Origin: Mangrovibrevibacter kandeliae
GTDB taxonomy: Bacteria; Pseudomonadota; Alphaproteobacteria; Rhizobiales; Rhizobiaceae
DNA: 64,000 nt
NCBI RefSeq assembly: GCF_024519155.1
Contig: NZ_JANIFJ010000001.1
Coordinates: forward strand, 372,001 to 436,000
Direction: 5' to 3'
In this document: positions 34,546 to 44,600 of the stretch, one piece after another
Position numbering within the stretch: the stretch's first letter is position 1
Layout: each line of letters begins with the position of its first letter
Notes under the pieces: generated by a model
The model's input: the letters and a program-made list of their open reading frames with translations, nothing else
Databases searched by the model: none
Told to the model about the DNA's origin: nothing
Program-made: the position numbers and the translations under genes

Positions 34546-34812
34546 ATGAACCAGGCTGATGCCATCGACATCGTCCAGAAGGCGATCTGGACGATCGTCG
34601 CCGCCAGCGGTCCGGCTGTCGGCGCCGCCATGCTGGTCGGTATCCTGATCGCGCTGTTCCAGGCGCTGACGCAGATCCAGGAGGTCACGCTGACCTTCGT
34701 CCCCAAGATCCTCGCGATCTTCGTGGTCATCGGCCTCACCGCGTCCTTCACCGGCGCGCAGGTCTGGGCCTTCACCCAGGAATCCTACGCCCGCATCGAG
34801 AAGGGCTTCTGA
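34546..34812 (+). CDS. fliQ: Flagellar export gate protein FliQ
   Basis: FliQ is the small two-helix export gate subunit. It has 88 residues, with AIWTIVAASGPAVGAAMLVG as the first helix and the conserved ALTQIQEVTLTFVPKILAIF leading into the second. It is the last gene of the flgE operon and is followed by a hairpin. Confidence 0.95.
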   Translation: MNQADAIDIVQKAIWTIVAASGPAVGAAMLVGILIALFQALTQIQEVTLTFVPKILAIFVVIGLTASFTGAQVWAFTQESYARIEKGF

Positions 34813-34846
34813 TCCCCATACGGGTCGCCACGCGGCACCGATCGGC

Positions 34847-34872
34847 GGCCGGGACGCGCAAGCGTTCCGGCC
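34847..34872 (+). terminator. Hairpin after fliQ
   Basis: An 11-bp stem with one G-T pair (34847-34857 with 34862-34872) and a GCAA tetraloop, followed by a short T-containing run. It resembles the hairpin after flgH in its CGGCC/GTTCGCG flank, and probably ends the flgE-fliQ transcript. Confidence 0.6.
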
Positions 34873-35021
34873 GTTCGCGTTCGAGGCGAAAGCCAGGCGC
34901 AATCTTCGCCTGCGATCAAGCGCAGGAACGGTCCCGCCGTCCGGCCGCGTCGCCATGGGCGAAGCGGCAAGCGGGGAGGGCGGCGACCGGCCAACGGACA
35001 TGACGTCCCGGGAGATGCCGA

Positions 35022-37118
35022 ATGACCGTCGACACGCTGAAGCTCGCTCCGCCCACGGCACCCGCCGCACGGAGCAGCCGCGACATCGGGTTCGCCGTCG
35101 CGGTGGTGGGCATTCTCTGCGTCCTCTTCGTCCCGATCCCGTCCTTCCTGATCGACATGGGCCTCGCGCTGTCGATCTCGCTGTCCGTGCTGATCCTGAT
35201 GGTCTCGCTCTGGATCGAGAAGCCGCTGCAGTTCTCGGCCTTTCCGACGGTGCTGCTGCTGGCGACCATGCTGCGCCTGTCGCTGAACATCGCCACGACC
35301 CGCGTCATCCTTGCGAACGGCAACGAGGGGCACAACGCGGCGGGCCACGTGATCGGCGGCTTCTCGCAGTTCGTGATGGGTGGCGACTTCGTCATCGGCC
35401 TCGTCGTCTTCGTCATCCTCATCACCGTCAACTTCCTCGTCATCACCAAGGGTGCGACGCGTATCGCCGAGGTCGGCGCCCGCTTCACCCTCGATGCCAT
35501 CCCGGGCAAGCAGATGGCGATCGACGCCGACCTGTCGGCCGGCCTCATCGACGAGCGCCAGGCTCAGGCCCGCCGCGCCGAGCTGGAGGAGGAGAGCTCC
35601 TTCTTCGGCTCGATGGACGGTGCGTCGAAGTTCGTCCGCGGCGACGCGATCGCCGGCCTGATCATCACCGCCGTCAACATCTTCGGCGGCATCATCATCG
35701 GCATCACCCGGCACGGCATGGACCCGTCCAAGGCCGCCGACGTGTTCGTCAAGCTCTCGGTCGGCGACGGTCTCGTCACGCAGATCCCGGCGCTGATCGT
35801 CTCGCTGGCCGCCGGCCTCCTCGTCTCCAAGGGCGGCACGCGCGGTGCCGCCCAGTCGGCCGTCATGGGCCAGCTCGGCAGCTTCCCGCGCGCCCTCTGG
35901 GTCGCCGCGGCGCTGATGGCGATCCTGTCGCTGCTGCCGGGGCTGCCGATGCTGCCCTTCGTGATGCTGGCGATCCTGTTTTCCTTCGTCGCCTACACGG
36001 TGCCGCGCCAGCGGGCCGAGGCGGAGCGCCAGCGCGAGATCAAGCAGGCCGCCGAGGAGGAGAAGACCAAGGAGGCCGAGCGCGTCTCGGTGAAGGAGTC
36101 GCTGCGCATCGTGGAGATCGAGCTGGTGCTCGGCAAGCAGATGTCGGCGCACCTGATGATGCAGCGCGACGAACTCGCCCACCGCGTCCAGAAGATGCGC
36201 CGCCGCTTTGCCGCCCGCTACGGCTTCGTGGTGCCGGAGATCAAGCTGTCGGACGACCTCGCCATCGACACCAAGTCCTACGAGATCAAGATCCACGGCA
36301 CGATGGTGGCCTCGCAGCAGCTTCGCCTCGGCGACCTGCTGGTCGTGCTCGGCGAAGCCAAGGCGCCGGACGTCCCGCACGAGCTCACCAAGGAGCCGGC
36401 CTTCGGCCTGCGTTCGGCCTGGGTTTCGCAGAGCTTCGCCTCCGAGGTCCGCCGCTCCGGCTTTGAGCCGGTGGACACCCTGTCGATCCTCCTGACCCAC
36501 CTGTCGGAAGTGATTCGCAACAACCTCGCGCAGCTCCTGTCCTACAAGGACATGCGCTCGCTGATCGATCGCCTCGACGCCGAATACAAGCGGCTGATCG
36601 AGGAGGTCATCCCGACCCACATGTCCTACTCCGGGCTGCAGGCGGTGCTGAAGCTGCTGCTCGCCGAGCGCGTGTCGATCCGCAACCTGAACCTGATCCT
36701 GGAGGCGATCGCGGAAATTGCGCCGCATGTGCGCCGGTCCGAGCCGATCGTGGAGCACGTGCGCATGCGCATGGCGCAGCAGATCTGCGGCGACCTTCTG
36801 CAGAACGGCGCGCTCAGCGTGCTGCGCCTCGGCAACCGCTGGGATCTCGCCTTCCACCAGTCGTTGAAGCGCGACGCCAAGGGCGACGTCGTGGAGTTCG
36901 ACATCGACCCACGCCTCGTCGAGGAGTTCGCAGCCGACGCGAGCAGGGTGATCCGCTCCAAGATGGATCAGGGCGAGACCTTCGTCCTCGTCGCGGCGCC
37001 GGAAGCCCGCCCGTATGTCCGCATGATGATCGAGCGCATCTTCGTCAACCTGCCGGTGCTCTCGCACCTGGAGATCGCGCGCGGCGTCGAGATCAAGGCG
37101 CTCGGATCGATATCATGA
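35022..37118 (+). CDS. flhA: Flagellar export protein FlhA
   Basis: FlhA is the large export-gate subunit. The 698-residue product has an N-terminal block of eight membrane segments (from about residue 20 to 320) with the conserved FHIPEP-family stretch ([29 protein letters not shown], in part) and a cytoplasmic substrate-docking domain. GGAG lies 9 nt before the ATG. The 209-nt gap and the hairpin before it suggest its own promoter. It overlaps fliR by 4 nt. Confidence 0.97.
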   Translation: MTVDTLKLAPPTAPAARSSRDIGFAVAVVGILCVLFVPIPSFLIDMGLALSISLSVLILMVSLWIEKPLQFSAFPTVLLLATMLRLSLNIATTRVILANGNEGHNAAGHVIGGFSQFVMGGDFVIGLVVFVILITVNFLVITKGATRIAEVGARFTLDAIPGKQMAIDADLSAGLIDERQAQARRAELEEESSFFGSMDGASKFVRGDAIAGLIITAVNIFGGIIIGITRHGMDPSKAADVFVKLSVGDGLVTQIPALIVSLAAGLLVSKGGTRGAAQSAVMGQLGSFPRALWVAAALMAILSLLPGLPMLPFVMLAILFSFVAYTVPRQRAEAERQREIKQAAEEEKTKEAERVSVKESLRIVEIELVLGKQMSAHLMMQRDELAHRVQKMRRRFAARYGFVVPEIKLSDDLAIDTKSYEIKIHGTMVASQQLRLGDLLVVLGEAKAPDVPHELTKEPAFGLRSAWVSQSFASEVRRSGFEPVDTLSILLTHLSEVIRNNLAQLLSYKDMRSLIDRLDAEYKRLIEEVIPTHMSYSGLQAVLKLLLAERVSIRNLNLILEAIAEIAPHVRRSEPIVEHVRMRMAQQICGDLLQNGALSVLRLGNRWDLAFHQSLKRDAKGDVVEFDIDPRLVEEFAADASRVIRSKMDQGETFVLVAAPEARPYVRMMIERIFVNLPVLSHLEIARGVEIKALGSIS

Positions 37119-37870
37119 CCCCGGAGATGTCCGACCAGGTTCTGGGCGTCTTCCTGATCTTCTGCCGGGTGGGCTCGTGCCTGATGCTGCTGCCCGGCCT
37201 GTCCTCGGCGCGCATTCCGCTGCAGGTCCGCCTGTTCCTGGCCTTCGCCATCTCGCTGGCTCTGTCGCCGGCACTGCTCGAGATCCTGCTGCCGCTGGTG
37301 CGCACGGCGGACGACGCGACCAAGCTGTCGCTGATCCTGACCGAGGTGCTGAACGGGCTCTTCATCGGCCTGCTCGGCCGGATCTTCATGATTGCGCTGC
37401 AGTTCGCCGGCCATGTCATCGCCCAGGCGATCGGCATGGGCCAGCTGATCGGCACGCCGATGGAGGATTCCGATCCCGCGCCGGCGCTGGTGACACTCGT
37501 CACCATGACGGCGACGACGCTGATCTTCATCCTCAACCTGCACGCCGAGATCGCCCGCGCGCTCGTCGCCTCCTACTCGGCCATGCCCCCGCTGGCCGGC
37601 TTCTCGGTCCGCCCGAGCCTCGTCGCCATGACCGACAACCTCGACGAGGCCTTCCTTCTCTGCCTTCGCATCTCGAGCCCCTTCGTGCTCTACGCGGTCA
37701 TCGTCAACTTCGCGATCGGCCTCGCCAACAAGCTGACGCCCCAGATCCCGATCTACTTCATCTCGCTGCCCTTCGTGCTCGCAGGCGGCCTGTTCATCTT
37801 CACCTACACGATCGGCGACTTCCTCACCCTGTTCATGCAGGACTTCTCGCGCTGGGTGGCGAACGGATGA
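37115..37870 (+). CDS. fliR: Flagellar export gate protein FliR
   Basis: FliR completes the FliPQR export gate. The protein has 251 residues with six predicted membrane segments, including [25 protein letters not shown] (in part) and the conserved [11 protein letters not shown]-type segment. The ATGA overlap with flhA and an ATGA overlap with the next gene imply tight translational coupling. Confidence 0.95.
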   Translation: MTPEMSDQVLGVFLIFCRVGSCLMLLPGLSSARIPLQVRLFLAFAISLALSPALLEILLPLVRTADDATKLSLILTEVLNGLFIGLLGRIFMIALQFAGHVIAQAIGMGQLIGTPMEDSDPAPALVTLVTMTATTLIFILNLHAEIARALVASYSAMPPLAGFSVRPSLVAMTDNLDEAFLLCLRISSPFVLYAVIVNFAIGLANKLTPQIPIYFISLPFVLAGGLFIFTYTIGDFLTLFMQDFSRWVANG

Positions 37871-38274
37871 CGCACGACCCCAAGCGCCTCGGGCGCCTCG
37901 AACGACTCCTGAAGGTGCAGCAGCAGAAGCGCGCGCTGCAGGAGTGGCGGCTCGCGCATCTGCGCCAGGAGGGGGCGGAACTGCAGACCCGGGAGGAGGC
38001 GATCATCGCCAGCCTCGGCGACCAGTCCGGGCTGCAGGGCCTGTTCCTCGACGCCAAGGTCAAGAGCCTGAAGCGCAACGACGTCGAGAAGCAGCGCAAC
38101 CGCGTCGCTCAGACGGACGCCTCGAATCGCCTCGACGCCGAGCGGCGCAAGGAGAAGCAGGTCGAGAGGGCACGTCACGACGCCGCCCGCAGCCAGGACG
38201 CTCACGGAAGCCGCGTGAGCCTCGAATCAGCGCTCGAGAGCTATCTGCAGACCACCGACGCAAGCTTCGAATAA
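37867..38274 (+). CDS. FliJ-like coiled-coil protein
   Basis: The 135-residue, highly charged, all-helical protein overlaps fliR by 4 nt. It begins RLGRLERLLKVQQQKRALQEW and is rich in Arg, Gln and Glu heptads. Size, coiled-coil nature and position among export genes fit FliJ, the soluble export protein that connects FliI with FlhA. Sequence conservation in FliJ is weak, so the assignment is by architecture and context. No other FliJ is visible in the window. Confidence 0.55.
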   Translation: MTHDPKRLGRLERLLKVQQQKRALQEWRLAHLRQEGAELQTREEAIIASLGDQSGLQGLFLDAKVKSLKRNDVEKQRNRVAQTDASNRLDAERRKEKQVERARHDAARSQDAHGSRVSLESALESYLQTTDASFE

Positions 38275-38321
38275 GTCGGTCCGGCTAAGACCTTTACCAA
38301 CACTGAACGAGGCCCGTGCCC

Positions 38322-38876
38322 ATGGCGAGCAGCCCGCCTGCAAATTTCGCGATCGAAGCGTTGAAGGCCGCTGGCCCGGACGCTGCCGAACGGCTGTCCT
38401 CGACGCTGAAGCTGATGGCGCCGAACGCGGCGAAGGCTGCCTCGACCGGCTTCGAGGCGACGCTGAAGAGCCAGGGCGCGGACGCGCAGGGCGGCACCGA
38501 CGCCGCCGCGCTGCCGCTCGGCCAGTCGCTGCAGGTGGTCAAGCACGAGAGCCGGACGGTTTCGCCCTACCAGAAGTTCGAGGGCTTCGTTCTGCGCACC
38601 TTCATCGAGGACATGCTGCCGTCCTCCGAGACGTCCAGCTTCTTCGGCACCGGCACCGCCGGCAACATCTGGCGTTCGATGCTGGCCGAGCAGATGGGTG
38701 ACGAACTCGCGCGCTCCGGCGGCATCGGCATCGCCGACATGCTGGAAAAGTCGCGCGCCGAACTACCCGGCACGAAGGGGCATGACGCGGCGACGTCCGG
38801 AGCGGCCGATGCGCGCAAGGCGCTCGCCGCGGGCGAGGCCGACGCGGCCGCTCTCACCAGCCGCGTCAAGCTGTAA
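38322..38876 (+). CDS. Rod-binding protein (FlgJ N-terminal type)
   Basis: The protein has 184 residues from the ATG at 38322; a GTG at 38316 is also possible. The middle carries the rod-binding motif FEGFVLRTFIEDMLPSS and IWRSMLAEQMGDELARSGGIGIAD (in part), matching the N-terminal rod-cap domain of FlgJ. There is no muramidase domain, as usual in alphaproteobacteria, so the wall-cutting activity must come from elsewhere. It probably acts as the rod cap. Confidence 0.8.
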   Translation: MASSPPANFAIEALKAAGPDAAERLSSTLKLMAPNAAKAASTGFEATLKSQGADAQGGTDAAALPLGQSLQVVKHESRTVSPYQKFEGFVLRTFIEDMLPSSETSSFFGTGTAGNIWRSMLAEQMGDELARSGGIGIADMLEKSRAELPGTKGHDAATSGAADARKALAAGEADAAALTSRVKL

Positions 38877-38895
38877 TCTTAGACAGGAGATGATC

Positions 38896-39249
38896 GTGGA
38901 ACCCGTTCTGATGCAGGCGATCGGAAGGCTGGAAGCGGTGCTGGTGCAGGAGACCGCCGCGTTGAAGTCGGGCTCGCTCAGCGGCCTCGCCGACACCACC
39001 GGTCGCAAGAACCAGAGCCTGCTCGAGCTCTCGCGCATCTCCCGCAACCTCAAGCCGGACGTCATCGGTCCGGAGCTGCGCGGCCGGCTCGGCAGCCTGC
39101 GGCTTCGCATCGAGGAGAACCAGTCCGCGCTTCGCCTGCATGTCGGGGCGAGCGAAGAGATCGCCAACCTCATCGCCCGCGCCATCGAGGCCGCCGAGTC
39201 GGACGGCACCTATGGTGACGGCATCCAGGGCGTGCGGCGCGGCGCATGA
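38896..39249 (+). CDS. FlgN-like helical chaperone candidate
   Basis: I choose the GTG at 38896 because AGGAG (38885-38889) is then 6 nt upstream; an ATG at 38890 would abut the ribosome site. The 117-residue product is all-helical (MQAIGRLEAVLVQETAALKSG, in part, and RLRIEENQSALRLH). FlgN, the export chaperone of FlgK and FlgL, has the same size and helix-rich pattern with an early 'L..E...L..G' segment. Role inferred from shape and context. It overlaps the next gene by 4 nt. Confidence 0.5.
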   Translation: MEPVLMQAIGRLEAVLVQETAALKSGSLSGLADTTGRKNQSLLELSRISRNLKPDVIGPELRGRLGSLRLRIEENQSALRLHVGASEEIANLIARAIEAAESDGTYGDGIQGVRRGA

Positions 39250-39704
39250 TCAAGATCATCGCCATCGGGGTCTGGGTCTGCGTCGTCTCGCTCGGCTCGA
39301 GCTACGGCATGGCGCTGTTCGCGAGCAAGTCGACGCCGACCGAGAAGCAGGAGCCGAGCTATTTCGAGGGCCTCGATTACCGGAAGACCGATCCGATCAC
39401 CGTGCCGGTGATCTACGAGGACAAGATCCGCGGCTATATCCTCGCGCGCTTTGTCTACACGATCGACGGCAAGACGGTCGCAGGCCTCGCGGTGCCGCCC
39501 GATCCGTTCATGCTCGACGAGGCCTACCGGGTGATCTACTCGGCCAAGGGCTTCGATTTCGACCGGCCGGAGCGCTACGACGTCGCCAAGCTGACCGAGG
39601 ACATCAAGAAGGCGGTGAACGCGCGCTACAAGAAGGACATCGTCGAGGACGTCCTGATCGAGCAGTTCGACTACATCGAGAAGGACAAGGTCCAGCACGG
39701 CTGA
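39246..39704 (+). CDS. Membrane-anchored conserved hypothetical, flagellar operon end
   Basis: The 152-residue protein has one N-terminal membrane helix (IIAIGVWVCVVSLGSSYGMALF) and a periplasmic domain rich in beta and charged segments (PITVPVIYEDKIRGYIL; ending VEDVLIEQFDYIEKDKV). The layout resembles a short FliL-like protein but I cannot assign it. It is the last gene of the flhA-fliR transcript, coupled to the FlgN-like gene by an ATGA overlap. A stator or basal-body accessory role is a guess. Confidence 0.55.
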   Translation: MIKIIAIGVWVCVVSLGSSYGMALFASKSTPTEKQEPSYFEGLDYRKTDPITVPVIYEDKIRGYILARFVYTIDGKTVAGLAVPPDPFMLDEAYRVIYSAKGFDFDRPERYDVAKLTEDIKKAVNARYKKDIVEDVLIEQFDYIEKDKVQHG

Positions 39705-39736
39705 GACGCCCGGCACCGCGCCGCTACGACAGGACC

Positions 39737-39777
39737 GAAGGCCGGGATCGGGGCATCACCCCTCGATCTCGGCCTTC
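39737..39777. terminator. Long hairpin between flagellar operon and ABC-F gene
   Basis: A 17-bp stem with two G-T pairs (39737-39753 with 39761-39777) and a 7-nt loop lies between convergent genes. The right arm is inside the last codons of the ABC-F gene and its stop codon sits in the loop. No T-tract. It probably works as a bidirectional terminator or 3'-end stabiliser. Confidence 0.6.
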
Positions 39778-41576
39778 AGCATTTCGAGCTCCAGCCATTC
39801 GTCCTCGGCCGCAGCAAGAGCGCTTCGCTGGGCGTCCAGCTCGGCGCTCGCCTTGGCGAAGCGATCGGGCTTGCGGCTGAAGAGCTGCGGATCGGCAAGT
39901 TCGCCTTCCAGAGCCGCGACGGCGCCTTCAAGCTCGGCGATCCGCTTCGGCAGCGTCTCCAGCGCGAACTTCTGCTTGTAGGAGAGCTTGCCGCTGCCCG
40001 AGGACGCCGGAGCCGCCGTCGTCACTTTCGCGCCGGTCTCGGCGGCGGGCGACAGCTTGACCGGTCGCGGCGCGGCCTTCGCCTCCGCGCGCCGCTGCGC
40101 CAGCATGTCGGAATAGCCGCCGGCATATTCGATCCAGCGACCGGCCTCGCCCGGCGTGACGGTGCTCGTCACGGTGCGGTCGAGGAAGTCGCGGTCATGG
40201 CTGACGAGGAGCACGGTGCCGGGGTAGTTCGCGACCAACTCCTGGAGGAGGTCCAGCGTCTCGATGTCGAGGTCGTTGGTCGGCTCGTCGAGGACGAGGA
40301 GGTTGGCCGGACTCGCCAGCACCTTGGCGAGCAGCAGGCGGGCCCGCTCGCCGCCCGACAGGTTGCCGACCGGGGTGCGGATCTGCTCGGGCTGGAACAG
40401 GAAGTCCTTGAGATAGCCGGCGACATGGCGCGCCTCGCCGTTGACCGTCACCTGGTCGCCGCGCCCGTCGGTGAGCGCGTCCGACACCGAGAGCGCGTCG
40501 TTCAGCGCGGCGCGCTTCTGGTCGAGGAAGGCAAGGTCGAGATTGGTGCCGAGGCGCACGCGGCCCGCGTCGGGAGCGAGTTCGCCGATCAGCATCTTCA
40601 GGAGGGTCGTCTTGCCGGCGCCGTTCGGCCCGACGAGGCCGATCCGGTCGCCGCGCAGGATGCGGGTGGAGAAGTCCTCGACCAGAACCCGGTCGCCGTA
40701 GCGCTTGGCGATCCGCTCGGCTTCGATGACCAGCTTGCCGCTCTCGCGCGTCTCGCCGGCCGCCATCTCCACCGTGCCGACGGCGCGGCGGGTGTTCCTG
40801 CGCTCGGCGCGCAGGGCGTGGAGTTCGCCGAGGCGGCGCTGGTTGCGGGTGCGCCGGGCCGAGACGCCGTAGCGCAGCCAGTGCTCCTCGCGTGCGATCT
40901 TGCGCCCGAGCTTCTGGAAGTCGCGCTCCTCTTCCTCCAGCAGCTTGTCCCGCCACGCCTCGAAGCCGCCGAAGCCCTCGTTCAGGCGGCGGGCGGTGCC
41001 GCGGTCGAGCCAGACCGTCGCGCCGGTGACCTGCTCGAGGAAGCGTCGGTCGTGGCTGATGACGACGATCGCGCTCTTGAGGCCCCGCAGCTCCTCTTCC
41101 AGCCATTCGATCGTCGGCAGGTCGAGATGGTTGGTCGGCTCGTCGAGGAGGATGATGTCCGGCTCCGGTGCCAGCACGCGGGCCAGCGCCGCCCGCCGGG
41201 CCTCGCCGCCGGACAGGTCGGCGGTGCGGGCGTCTTCGGTCAGGCCCAGCGCATCGATGCAGAGCTGGACGCGATAGGCGTCGTCGGCCGGGCCGAGCCC
41301 AGCCGCCACGTAGGCACCGACGGTCTCGTGATCGCCGAAGTCGGGCTCCTGCGGCAGATAGCGGATGGTCGCCTGCGGCTGGCGAAAGACTTCGCCGCCG
41401 TCCGGCTCGACGAGGCCGGCGGCGATCTTGAGCAGCGTCGACTTGCCCGAGCCGTTGCGGCCGACGAGGGCGATGCGGTCGCCGGGCAGGACGCCGAGCT
41501 CGACGCCGGTCAGGAGCGGCGTGCCGCCGAAGGTGAGCTTGACGCCGTCGAGGCGCAGAAGGGGAGGGAGAGCCAT
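39756..41576 (-). CDS. ABC-F family ATPase (Uup-like)
   Basis: The soluble protein of 606 residues has two ABC domains: Walker A VGRNGSGKSTLL in the first and VGPNGAGKTTLL in the second, signature LSGGEARRAALA and LSGGERARLLLA, and Walker B LLDEPTNHLDLPT and VLDEPTNDLDIET. An arm/linker separates them and a C-terminal coiled coil (KRIAELEGAVAALEGELAD) is typical of Uup. There are no membrane segments, so it is not a transporter. ABC-F proteins act on ribosomes or DNA structures. It is downstream of the RND pump on the same strand, with a 48-nt gap. Confidence 0.9.
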   Translation of the reverse strand: MALPPLLRLDGVKLTFGGTPLLTGVELGVLPGDRIALVGRNGSGKSTLLKIAAGLVEPDGGEVFRQPQATIRYLPQEPDFGDHETVGAYVAAGLGPADDAYRVQLCIDALGLTEDARTADLSGGEARRAALARVLAPEPDIILLDEPTNHLDLPTIEWLEEELRGLKSAIVVISHDRRFLEQVTGATVWLDRGTARRLNEGFGGFEAWRDKLLEEEERDFQKLGRKIAREEHWLRYGVSARRTRNQRRLGELHALRAERRNTRRAVGTVEMAAGETRESGKLVIEAERIAKRYGDRVLVEDFSTRILRGDRIGLVGPNGAGKTTLLKMLIGELAPDAGRVRLGTNLDLAFLDQKRAALNDALSVSDALTDGRGDQVTVNGEARHVAGYLKDFLFQPEQIRTPVGNLSGGERARLLLAKVLASPANLLVLDEPTNDLDIETLDLLQELVANYPGTVLLVSHDRDFLDRTVTSTVTPGEAGRWIEYAGGYSDMLAQRRAEAKAAPRPVKLSPAAETGAKVTTAAPASSGSGKLSYKQKFALETLPKRIAELEGAVAALEGELADPQLFSRKPDRFAKASAELDAQRSALAAAEDEWLELEMLKAEIEG

Positions 41577-41624
41577 GCGCGGCTTGTAGCGGCAAAGCCG
41601 CGGCAGCGGGAGGGCCCCCGGCGG

Positions 41625-44600
41625 CTACTGCGCCGGAAGCGGCGGGGGATCGTTGCGATCCGGCGTCGCCGTGGCGGTCTCGCCGTCGAGCGCCGCCCCG
41701 ACGCGTTCGGCCTCGGCGAGCTCGCGCTCGAGCCGCGCGTGCTTCTCGGCCTGCGGCTTGGAGAAGCGGGCGAGCGCCAGGTAGGCGACGGGCGTCACGA
41801 ACAGGGTGACGAGCGTCGACAGGCCGAGGCCCCCGACGATGACATAGCCGAGCGCCTGGCGCGCTTCCGCGCCGGCGCCCTCCGAGATGGTCAGCGGGTA
41901 GCCGCCGACGATGGTGGCGATCATCGTCATCATCACCGGGCGAAGCCGCAGCACTGCGGCCTGCTCCACCGCCTCGCGCACGCCGAGACCGCCGTCGCGG
42001 AGCTGGTTGGCGAATTCGACGACGAGGATGCCGTTCTTGGCCATGATGCCGACGAGGAGCACGAGGCCGATCTGGCTGTAGAGGTTGAGGCTGAGGCCGA
42101 AGATCTGCAACGCGAAGACCGCGCAGGCGAGGCCGAGCGGCACCGTCACGATGATGATGAAGGCCGAGACGAAGCTCTCGAACTGCGCGGCGAGCACCAG
42201 GAGGATGACGATGATGGCAAAGCCGAAGGTGACGGCGAGGCCGTTCGACGTCTCGTTCAGCGTCGCCGCCTCGGCGAGCGGGACGAGGCGCATGCCCGGC
42301 GGCAGCACGGTGCGCGCGAAGCTCTGGAGGTCGGCCCAGCCCTGCGCGATCGCGTAGCCCTCGGGCAGGTCGGCCGAGAGCGAGACGGCGCGCGACTGGT
42401 TCTCCCGCGACAGCGAGGGCGCGATCGCCCGCTCCTGGGTGGTCGCGACCGTCGACATCGGCACGAAGCGGCCGTCGCGGGTCTTGAGGAAGATGTTGGC
42501 GAGGTCGCCAGGATCGTTGACGGGGTCGCTGGTCGAGACGAGGCGGATCGGCAGCGACTCGTCGTCGATGTAGGTCGTGCCGATCTGCCGCCCGTCGAGC
42601 AGCGCCTGCATGGCGGTCGCCAGTCCGTCGATGTCGATTCCGAGATCGGAGGCCCGGGTGCGGTCGATGACGATCGAGAGCTGCGGCTGCGTGGTGTCGT
42701 AGGAGAGCTCCACGCGGCCCCAGCGCCCGTCGGCCTGCATGGCATCCTTCAGCTTCTGCGCTGCATCCGACAGGCGGTCGTAGTTGGTGCCGGCGATCGC
42801 CCACTGCAGGCCCTGGCCGCCGCCGCGGATGCCGAGCGAGTTCGGCTGGATGGCAAAGGCGCGCACGCCCGGCACGTCGGCGAGCTTGCCGTTGATCTCG
42901 GCGGCGATCTCCTGCTGGCTCCGCTCGCGCTGCGACCAGTCGGCGAGCGACATCACCATGAAGGCCGAGTTGGCGTCGCCGCGTCCGACGATGGCGAAGG
43001 TGCTCTGCGCCTCGCCGCTGTCCACATAGGGCAGGAGGATGTCCTCGACCCGGCGCACCTGGGCGCTGGTGTAGTCGAGGCTGGCGCTCTGCGGCGCACT
43101 GATGCGCAGCAGGATGACGCCGCGATCCTCGCTCGGTGTCAGCTCCTGCGGCAGCGACTGGAAGGCGATCCAGGCGGAGAAGGCGAAGATGCCGCAGCCG
43201 ACGACGACGAGCAGCGGAAAGGCGAGGCAGAGCCGGAGCAGCCGTGCATAGAGGCCGGCGAGGGCGCCGCCGATCCGGTGCAGCCCGCGCTCGACGATGC
43301 CCGGCCGGCGCATCGCCTCGCGCTCCTTCAGGAGCGCGGCCGCCATCATCGGGCACAGCGTCAGCGCGATGAAGGAGGAGATGCCGACCGCCATCGCCAG
43401 CACGAAACCGAACTCGCGGAAGAGGCCGCCGGCCGTGCCGGGCATGAACGAGATCGGCACGAAGACGGCGGCGAGCGTCGCCGTGGTCGCGATGACCGCG
43501 AAGACCATCTCGCGTGTGCCGAGCACGGCGGCCGCCTGGGGCTTGGCGCCGAGATCGCGGCGACGCACGATGTTCTCCAGCACGATGATCGCGTCGTCGA
43601 CGACGAGCCCGGTGGCGAGCACCAGCGCCAGCAGCGTCAGGATGTTGATGGAGAAGCCAGCCAGATAGACGAAGGCGATGACGCCGATCAACGCGACGGG
43701 CATCGTCACGGCCGGGATCAGCGTCGCCCTGACGTTCAGCAGAAACACGTAGATCACCGCGACGACGATGAGCACGGCAAGCCCGAGCGTCAGCTCGACC
43801 TCGTGGATCGAGCCGCGGATGAAGACGGCGTCGTCGCTGGTGACGCGCATCGTCACGCCCTCCGGCAGCGAGGCGTTGAGCTCGTCGACCGCGGCGCGCA
43901 CGTCGTCGGAAATGTCGAGCGTGCTCGATCCGGCCTGGCGGATGATGCCGAGGCCGATGCCGGTCTGGCCGTTGGCGCGCAGCTGCGAGGCCGCCTCGTC
44001 CGGGCCGAAGCGCACGCTCGCGACGTCCCGCAGGCGGGTGCGGTCGTTGAGGGCGATCGCCTCGAAGCCCTCCGGCGTCGTCACGTTGGCGTCGGCGCGC
44101 ACGACGAGATCCTGCGACGGGCTCGTCAGCGAGCCGGCGGGCACGTCGAGCGCCACGTTGTCGAGCGCGGCTGCGACGTCGGCGAGCGTCAGGCCGCGGG
44201 TCGCCAGACGGTCCGGATCGACGTCGACATAGATCAGCCGCTCGCGGTCGCCGTAGACCTGCACGTCGGCGACGCCCTCCACGGCCGCGAGGCGATCGGC
44301 GATCCGGTCGTTCACGAGCTCGGTCAGCGCCTCGATCGGCATCGAGGGCGCCGCGACCGCAAGGCGCATCACGGCCTGTGCGTCGGCGTCGGCCTTGACG
44401 ATCCGCGGGCTCTCGGCCTCGTCGGGCAGCTGGTTGGCGATGCGCCCGACCGCGTCCCGCATGTCGCTTGCCGCGACGTTGAGGTCGGTCGAGCCGGAGA
44501 ACTCTGCGGTCACGCGGCTCTCGCCGAAGGACGAGCGCGACGAGATGGAGGCGATGCCGGAGACGCGCGACACCGCGCTTTCGACCGGGCTCGTCAGCTG

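Noticed and set aside
38890-39249. ATG at 38890 as start of the FlgN-like gene
   Set aside because: It directly abuts the AGGAG ribosome site; the GTG at 38896 has the proper 6-nt spacing.
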